Assembly (NCBI RefSeq): GCF_003627815.1
Contig: NZ_CP032698.1
Location: 2,480,001 to 2,544,000 of the forward strand
Reading direction: 5' to 3'
Length of the DNA: 64,000 nucleotides
Source: Streptomyces hundungensis
GTDB lineage: Bacteria > Actinomycetota > Actinomycetes > Streptomycetales > Streptomycetaceae
The notes beneath the pieces were generated by a model that did no database searches, had not been told where the DNA came from, and worked only from the letters and a program-made list of their open reading frames with translations. Positions within the stretch are counted from its first letter, which is position 1. Each line of letters starts with the position of its first letter. The position numbers and the translations under genes were made by a program. Of this stretch, positions 58,953-64,000 are shown in pieces.

Positions 58953-59420
58953 ATGTATCTGGCGCTCCTGCTCCTCGCTCTGACAGCCGCCGGCTGGCCG
59001 GTCACCCCGCCCACCGTCGTCCACCCCTGGGCCCCGCCGGCCACGCCCTACGGCCCCGGTCACCGCGGCATCGACCTGGCCGCTCCCCCGGGCACACCGG
59101 TCCGGGCGGCCGCCACCGGCCGCGTCACCTTCGTGGGCACGGTCGCGGGGCAGGGGGTCCTCACCATCACCCTGCCCGGCACCGCCGCCCCGCCGTTGAG
59201 AACGACCTACGAACCGGTACGCGCCCTGGTCACGGAGGGCGCCGACGTCACCGCCGGCCAGGTGGTGGCCACCACGACCGAGTCCCCTTCGCACTGCCCC
59301 TCGGGCTGTCTGCACTGGGGGCTGCTGCGGGGCCGGACCTATCTGAACCCCCTCCTGCTGCTGCACCGCGCGGCACCGTCACGGCTGCTGCCGGTGGCAG
59401 GAGTGCCCGAACCGGAGTGA
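58953..59420 (+). CDS. M23 family (LytM-like) secreted peptidase
   Basis: A 155-residue protein, ATG at 58953, with a short N-terminal hydrophobic stretch (MYLALLLLALTAAGWPV) acting as signal or anchor. The LytM fold shows HRGIDLAAPPGTPVRA with H and D of the zinc site, and CLHWGLLRG with the third ligand. In canonical M23 peptidases the last motif is HxH; here the first His is Cys. Many actinobacterial members share this, and catalysis may differ. It would act on peptidoglycan cross-links. Divergent from rpsB. Confidence 0.82.
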   Translation: MYLALLLLALTAAGWPVTPPTVVHPWAPPATPYGPGHRGIDLAAPPGTPVRAAATGRVTFVGTVAGQGVLTITLPGTAAPPLRTTYEPVRALVTEGADVTAGQVVATTTESPSHCPSGCLHWGLLRGRTYLNPLLLLHRAAPSRLLPVAGVPEPE

Positions 59421-59471
59421 GGGGGTTCGAGCCGTGGTGAGGGGGCCCGAGCCGGGGTGAGGGTTCGAGGT

Positions 59472-60053
59472 TCAGCCCTGGACGCCGCGCAGTGCCATGG
59501 ACACCGCCGCGTCGGCGATCGCGGCGGGGGGTTCCGTGGGGCTCTGCTCGACGCGGCGGACCCCGGCGTCGACGATGCCCTGGAGCAGGACCGCGGCCAG
59601 ACGGGGCTGGTCGTGGCCGAGCTCGGCGAGGGCCTCGACGATCATGGCGATGAGGCCACCGTGGGCGGCCCGGATCTTCTCCCTGGCGCCCGCGTCGAGT
59701 TCGCTGGCGGAGATGGCGACGACGGCGCGGTGGCGCTGGTCGCCGACGAGGCCGAGCTGGTGGCGTACATACGCCTCGACCTTGCCCTCGGGGGTGTCGG
59801 CCCGCTGCATGGCGCCTTCGATTTCGGCGGCCCACAGCGGGAAGTCGACGGCGCAGAGCTCTTCGACGACCGCGGCGCGGGAGCGGAAGTATTCGTACAC
59901 GGACGAGCGGGCGAGGCCGGTGCGCTCGGCCAGGGCGGGGAAGGTCAGCGCTTCCGTCCCGCCTTCGGACAGCAGGGAACGTGCGGCGTCCAGCAGGGCG
60001 TCGCGCTGCATGGTGCGGTGCTCGGCCACGGAGGCCGCTCGGATCCTGGGCAC
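59472..60053 (-). CDS. TetR family transcriptional regulator
   Basis: A 193-residue protein. The helix-turn-helix is at about 18-60 (ALLDAARSLLSEGGTEALTFPALAERTGLARSSVYEYFRSRAAVV), followed by a helical ligand domain with a WAAEIEGAM start. It is downstream of whiG on the same strand with 59 bases between. The ligand and targets are unknown. Streptomyces genomes keep a TetR gene next to whiG. Confidence 0.93.
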   Translation of the reverse strand: MPRIRAASVAEHRTMQRDALLDAARSLLSEGGTEALTFPALAERTGLARSSVYEYFRSRAAVVEELCAVDFPLWAAEIEGAMQRADTPEGKVEAYVRHQLGLVGDQRHRAVVAISASELDAGAREKIRAAHGGLIAMIVEALAELGHDQPRLAAVLLQGIVDAGVRRVEQSPTEPPAAIADAAVSMALRGVQG

Positions 60054-60112
60054 TGCTCCACTTTACGGCCGGGTGCGGAAAGGGATCGGCAGAGACGATT
60101 CGCCCGGGCCCC

Positions 60113-60955
60113 TCAGCGCCCGACGTCCGCCAGTTTGGCCCTCAGCTGGAGCACCGACTTGGTGTGGATCTGGCTCACTCGGCTCTCGGTGACCCCGAGG
60201 ACGTTGCCGATCTCGGCGAGGGTGAGGCCCTCGTAGTAGTAGAGCGTGACGACGGTCTTCTCGCGTTCGGGAAGCGTATTGATCGCCCGGGCGAGCAGCC
60301 GGCGCAGTTCGCGGTCCTCGGCGACTTCGACGGGGTCGTCGGCGGAGGTGTCCTCCAGGGTGTCCATGAGGCTGAGCCGGTCGCCGCTCTCACCGCCCAC
60401 GTGCAGCAGTTCTTCGAGGGCCACGACGTTGGCGAGCGACAACTGGCTGAAGACGGCGTGCAGTTCCTCGACCGCGATGCCCATCTCGGAGGCGACTTCG
60501 ATTTCCGACGGGGTGCGTCTGAGCTGGGCTTCGAGGGTCGCATAGGCGCGTTCCACGGCGCGCGCCTTCTGGCGTACGGAGCGCGGGATCCAGTCGAGGG
60601 CGCGCAGTTCGTCGATCATCGCGCCGCGGATCCGTGTGATGGCGTACGTCTCGAACTTGATGGCCCGCTCGATGTCGAACTTCTCGATGGCGTCGATGAG
60701 CCCGAAGACCCCAGAGGACACGAAGTCGGCTTGTTCGACGTTGGGGGGCAGGCCCACGCTCACGCGGCCCGCGACGTACTTGACCAGGGGCGAGTAGTGC
60801 AGGATCAACTGCTCGCGCAGCCGCTCGTCGCCGGAGGCTTTGTACGACCGCCACAGCTGGTCCACGGACGAGGGTGCCGATGGCCGCACGGTGCCGCTGC
60901 CGCGGGCAGCCGGGGGCGCTGCCGTGCGATCAGACCCGGAGGTGTGCTGGGGCAT
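60113..60955 (-). CDS. whiG: RNA polymerase sigma factor WhiG
   Basis: A 280-residue FliA/WhiG-class sigma factor required for the first steps of sporulation. Region 2 ([23 protein letters not shown]...[48 protein letters not shown]) and region 4 ([48 protein letters not shown]) are complete. The gene context, near rpsB and a TetR gene, is the known WhiG neighbourhood. Activity is expected to be regulated by the anti-sigma RsiG with c-di-GMP, encoded elsewhere. Confidence 0.96.
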   Translation of the reverse strand: MPQHTSGSDRTAAPPAARGSGTVRPSAPSSVDQLWRSYKASGDERLREQLILHYSPLVKYVAGRVSVGLPPNVEQADFVSSGVFGLIDAIEKFDIERAIKFETYAITRIRGAMIDELRALDWIPRSVRQKARAVERAYATLEAQLRRTPSEIEVASEMGIAVEELHAVFSQLSLANVVALEELLHVGGESGDRLSLMDTLEDTSADDPVEVAEDRELRRLLARAINTLPEREKTVVTLYYYEGLTLAEIGNVLGVTESRVSQIHTKSVLQLRAKLADVGR

Positions 60956-61192
60956 GCGTTGCCTTGAGCCGTTCTTGCTGTGACGTGGGCCGGGGGGCTG
61001 TTTCCGGTCGGGGGTCCTCGTGAGCGTAGCGTGACTGGGCCGTCGCGGTGCGCGAAGGCCGGGTGATCGGGCCCGGTCGCTTTCGGCGCTTGAGCAGGTG
61101 GGGGCAACAGCGCCGCGTGTGGGCCCCGAAAGCGCTGCGGTGCGGCCCGTGGTGGACGCCGCCCCCTCACCTTGTCACCCGAATGCGCCTGG

Positions 61193-62359
61193 TCAAGCAC
61201 CGCCTCGCCGCGTGCCGGACGGGTCGAGGGCGGCCGGTGTCAACTTCCAGTCGTCCCCGACGCGTTCGACGAAGCCGAGGGCGTGCAGTTCGTAGAGGCG
61301 CCCGAGCGCTTCGTCGGCGCTGGTGCCCGCCTCGCGCGCGAGGTCGCGGGCGGGTACGGCGCCGTGGGCGGGCAGGGCTTCCAGGACGCGGGCGGCGTCG
61401 GGGGCCAGGAGGTCGCGGGGCAGGACGGGCCCGCGGCGGGTGGGGGCGAGCTCGCCCATGTCTCCGACCAGTTCGATGACTTCCTCGGCGTCGGTGACCA
61501 GGACGGCTTCGCCGCGCAGGAGTTCGTGGACGCCCGCGGAGAGGCCGCTGGTGGCGGGGCCGGGGACGCCCATGGTGAAGCGGCCCAGCTTCTGCGCGGC
61601 GCGGGCGGTGACGAGGGAGCCGCTGCGGTACTCGGCCTCGACGACGACGGTTCCCCGGGTGAGGGCGGCGATGACGCGGTTGCGCACGATGAACCTGCTC
61701 GGAGTTGGGTGATCGCCTGGCGGTAATTCGCCCACGAGGAGGCCCTGTTCGGCGATGCGTCCGATCAACTCGGCGTGCCCGCGCGGGTAGATGACATCGA
61801 CGCCGCAGGCGAGGACGGCGATGGTGGCGCCTTTAGCGGCGAGGGTGCCGCGGTGGACGGCGCCGTCGACTCCGGAGGCGGCTCCGGACACGACGACCCA
61901 CCCCTTTTCGGCGAGCCCGGAGCCGAGGACGGCGCCCATGTGCGCGCCGTACGGTGTGCAGGCGCGGGCGCCGACCACGGCGACGGAACGCAGGGCCCAC
62001 ATCCGTAGGTCGGCATGGCCACGGACCCAGAGGCCGACGGGCCGGGCGTCGCCGAGGTCGTCGAGTTGGCGGGGCCATTCCTCGTCGCCGGGGACGAGGA
62101 ATCTGGCGCCCACGGCGGCCGCGGTCGTCAGGTCCCGCTCGGGGTCGGCGAGGGCGGCGCGGCGGCGGTGGCTGTCGAGCCGGGCGGGGCTCGCGCCGGG
62201 CGGATCGTCCTCGGGGCCTCGCGGCGCGGCGAGGCGGCGCAGGAGCTCGATGGCGCCATAGGTGCGCAGCCAGCGCCCGGCGCGTTCGTCCCCGGGTTCG
62301 ACGACACGGGTGAGGGCGGCTCGGGCGAGGCGCTCGGCACCGGCGGCGGCGGCCGTCAT
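61193..62359 (-). CDS. dprA: DNA processing protein DprA/Smf
   Basis: A 388-residue protein that loads RecA on single-stranded DNA. The Rossmann core runs about 120-330: VAVVGARACTPYGAHMGAVLGSGLAEKGWVVVSGAASGVDGAVHRGTL, then PRGHAELIGRIAEQGLLVGELPPG and FIVRNRVIAALTRGTVVVEAEYRSGSLVTA, all DprA hallmarks. A C-terminal winged helix (about 330-385) is present. ATG at 62359 overlaps the upstream gene stop by four bases (ATGA). Confidence 0.95.
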   Translation of the reverse strand: MTAAAAGAERLARAALTRVVEPGDERAGRWLRTYGAIELLRRLAAPRGPEDDPPGASPARLDSHRRRAALADPERDLTTAAAVGARFLVPGDEEWPRQLDDLGDARPVGLWVRGHADLRMWALRSVAVVGARACTPYGAHMGAVLGSGLAEKGWVVVSGAASGVDGAVHRGTLAAKGATIAVLACGVDVIYPRGHAELIGRIAEQGLLVGELPPGDHPTPSRFIVRNRVIAALTRGTVVVEAEYRSGSLVTARAAQKLGRFTMGVPGPATSGLSAGVHELLRGEAVLVTDAEEVIELVGDMGELAPTRRGPVLPRDLLAPDAARVLEALPAHGAVPARDLAREAGTSADEALGRLYELHALGFVERVGDDWKLTPAALDPSGTRRGGA

Positions 62360-63972
62360 GTGCCGCTCCCGGTGGGCAGGGGCGCGCCTCGGGAGATGCC
62401 GGTGCGCAGTTCGAGGGCGAGGGCCACATGGCCGGTGTCGGGGCGGTCGGCTCCGGCGAGGTCGGCGATGGTCCAGGCGACGCGCAGGACGCGGTCGAGG
62501 CCGCGCGCGGTGAGCAGGCCGCGTTCCATGTCGCGTTCGGCGCCGGTGAGGGCGCCGGGGGCGGTGAGCCAGCGGGTGCGCAGTTCGTGTCCGGGGACTT
62601 CGCTGTTGCTGTTCCAGGGGGTGCCCTCGAGGCGGGCCGCGGTGCGTTGTCGGGCGGCGAGGACGCGGGCGGCGACGGCGGCGCTGGGTTCGCCGCGTCC
62701 TCCGGCGCCGAGGAGGTCTTCGCGGCGTACGGGTTCGACTTCGACGCGGAGGTCGACGCGGTCGAGGAGGGGGCCGGAGAGTCTGGCCTGGTATCGGCGG
62801 ATCATGGAGGCGGGGCATTCGCAGCCCGCGCCGTGCAGGGTGTGGCGTCCGCAGGGGCAGGGGTTGGCGGCGAGGATCATCTGGAAGCGGGCCGGGAGCC
62901 GGATGACTCCGGCGCTGCGGGCGATGACGACGTGGCCGGATTCGAGGGGTTGGCGCAGCGCGTCGAGGGCTTTGCCGGCGAATTCGGGGGCTTCGTCGAG
63001 GAAGAGCACTCCGCGGTGGGCGACGGAGACGGCGCCGGGGCGTGGGAGGCCGTTGCCGCCGCCGACCAGGGATTGCATGGTGGCGGAGTGGTGCGGGGCG
63101 CAGTAGGGGGCCCGGCGCACGAGGGGTTCGCCCGGCGGGAGGATTCCGGCGACGGAGTGGACGGCGGTCACTTCGAGGGATTCCCGGCGGGTCAGGGGCG
63201 GCAGGATGCCGGGCAGTCGCTCGGCGAGCATGGTCTTGCCGGCTCCCGGAGGGCCGGAGAGCAGCAGGTGGTGGCCGCCCGCCGCGGCGATTTCCAGGGC
63301 GGCGCGGGCGGCGTGCTGGCCGGCGACGTCGATGAGGTCGAGGTCGGCGTCGCGGGGGCCGGTGGCGAGACCGGTGCCGGCTCCGGCGCCCGGTACGACG
63401 AGCCCGGCGAGCATGGCGTCGGGGCGGCCCTGTTCGGCGGGTTCTTCCTCGGGGACGGGCTCGTCGGTGAGGATGGCGACGAGTTGGCGCAGGCTGCGGA
63501 CGCCGAGGACGGAGATGCCGGGCACGAGGGCGGCCTCGGCGGCGGTCTGTTCGGGGACGACCACTTGTTCATAGCCGGCTTCGGCGGCGGCGAGGACGGC
63601 GGGCAGGATGCCCCGGACGGGGCGTACGCGTCCGTCGAGGCCGAGTTCGCCGATCATGACGAGGTCGGTGAGTTCGCGGGGGTCGATGCGTTCGGCGGCG
63701 CCGAGGGTGGCGCAGGCGATGGCCAGGTCGAAACCGGCGCCGCTCTTGGGGACGGACGCGGGGCTGAGCCCGACGGTGAGTTTCTTCTGGGGCCAGGTGT
63801 CACCGGAGTTGACGACGGCGGCCCGTACTCGGTCGCGGCTCTCGGCGAGGCTCTTGTCGGGGAGGCCGACGAGGGTGAAGGCGGCGACGCCGGGTTCGAG
63901 GTCGGCCTGGACTTCTACGACGACGCCTTCGACGCCGACGAGGGCGACGGAGCAGGTGCGGGCGAATCCCAT
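62356..63972 (-). CDS. YifB/ComM family Mg-chelatase-like AAA+ ATPase
   Basis: A 538-residue AAA+ protein. Residues 1-170 are the Lon-type domain (EVQADLEPGVAAFTLVGLPDKSLAESRDRVRAAVVNSG), followed by a Mg-chelatase core with Walker A GPPGAGKT at about 241-248 and Walker B FLDEAPEF. CRPCRCxxxH-like zinc site: CPCGRHTLHGAGCECP. ComM is a branch-migration helicase in natural transformation; in Streptomyces it accompanies dprA. Coupled to dprA by overlap. Confidence 0.93.
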   Translation of the reverse strand: MGFARTCSVALVGVEGVVVEVQADLEPGVAAFTLVGLPDKSLAESRDRVRAAVVNSGDTWPQKKLTVGLSPASVPKSGAGFDLAIACATLGAAERIDPRELTDLVMIGELGLDGRVRPVRGILPAVLAAAEAGYEQVVVPEQTAAEAALVPGISVLGVRSLRQLVAILTDEPVPEEEPAEQGRPDAMLAGLVVPGAGAGTGLATGPRDADLDLIDVAGQHAARAALEIAAAGGHHLLLSGPPGAGKTMLAERLPGILPPLTRRESLEVTAVHSVAGILPPGEPLVRRAPYCAPHHSATMQSLVGGGNGLPRPGAVSVAHRGVLFLDEAPEFAGKALDALRQPLESGHVVIARSAGVIRLPARFQMILAANPCPCGRHTLHGAGCECPASMIRRYQARLSGPLLDRVDLRVEVEPVRREDLLGAGGRGEPSAAVAARVLAARQRTAARLEGTPWNSNSEVPGHELRTRWLTAPGALTGAERDMERGLLTARGLDRVLRVAWTIADLAGADRPDTGHVALALELRTGISRGAPLPTGSGT

Positions 63973-63973
63973 G

Positions 63974-64000
63974 TCAGGCCACCCCCTGGACGTGCTCGGC
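63974..64000 (-). CDS. C-terminal codons of a YraN-like gene (partial)
   Basis: The last 27 bases of the window read, on the minus strand, AEHVQGVA followed by TGA; the stop ends one base before the ATG of the YifB-like gene. In Streptomyces yraN commonly precedes yifB and dprA. Eight residues are too few for proof. Confidence 0.35.
   Translation of the reverse strand, partial: AEHVQGVA

Overview
The window is about 72% GC, uses G/C-ending codons throughout, and carries whiG, a DasR-type operator, a PucR regulator and the order rpsB-tsf-pyrH-frr-cdsA-rlmN. Together these point to a Streptomyces chromosome (core, not arm). Most genes are ordinary chromosomal genes. One 15-kb block is an integrated conjugative element.

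Bases 1-8,795 hold a truncated acyl-CoA dehydrogenase, an aldehyde dehydrogenase, a PucR regulator, a VirD4/TraG-like membrane ATPase and gabT (GABA transaminase). Bases 8,897-12,038 hold a PAP2 phosphatase, a secreted GH18 chitinase with a DasR site over its promoter, and a small conserved protein. Bases 12,325-28,706 are a polyamine/GABA block: an amine oxidase-like flavoprotein, a complete spermidine/putrescine ABC transporter (permeases, ATPase, binding protein), two paralogous [aldehyde dehydrogenase + binding protein] modules, an Lrp/AsnC regulator and a class III aminotransferase. The intended flow is uptake of polyamines, conversion to aminoaldehydes, oxidation to GABA-like acids, then GabT and an aldehyde dehydrogenase into the TCA cycle. 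NADAR, DUF4190, adenosine deaminase-like and GDPD genes sit between the two modules. Bases 28,878-33,248 hold an unusual two-gene ABC pair, a LOG-family protein and a DMT-like membrane protein, with clusters of Streptomyces intergenic repeats. Bases 33,807-37,830 are a thiamine ABC transporter behind a TPP riboswitch.

Bases 38,989-53,958 are an actinomycete integrative and conjugative element (AICE) bounded by a perfect 42-bp direct repeat that contains the ribosome-binding site and first 20 coding bases of rlmN. It encodes a GntR-Nudix fusion, an XRE regulator, a transfer operon with an FtsK/TraB-type translocase, two tandem cytosine methyltransferase-like proteins, a primase-polymerase and helicase, an excisionase and a tyrosine integrase. 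A small unrecognised cargo module lies beside attR. Non-coding signals stand out: a dense CTAG cluster just after tra (candidate transfer site), 13 GCGTCA iterons between the helicase and xis (candidate origin), paired heptamers next to each attachment core, and long palindromic operators.

Bases 54,027-64,000 return to the core chromosome: cdsA, frr, pyrH, tsf, rpsB, an M23 peptidase, a TetR regulator, whiG, dprA, a ComM/YifB ATPase and the last codons of a probable yraN. Before integration rlmN lay directly behind cdsA; the element has moved it 15 kb from its native upstream DNA.
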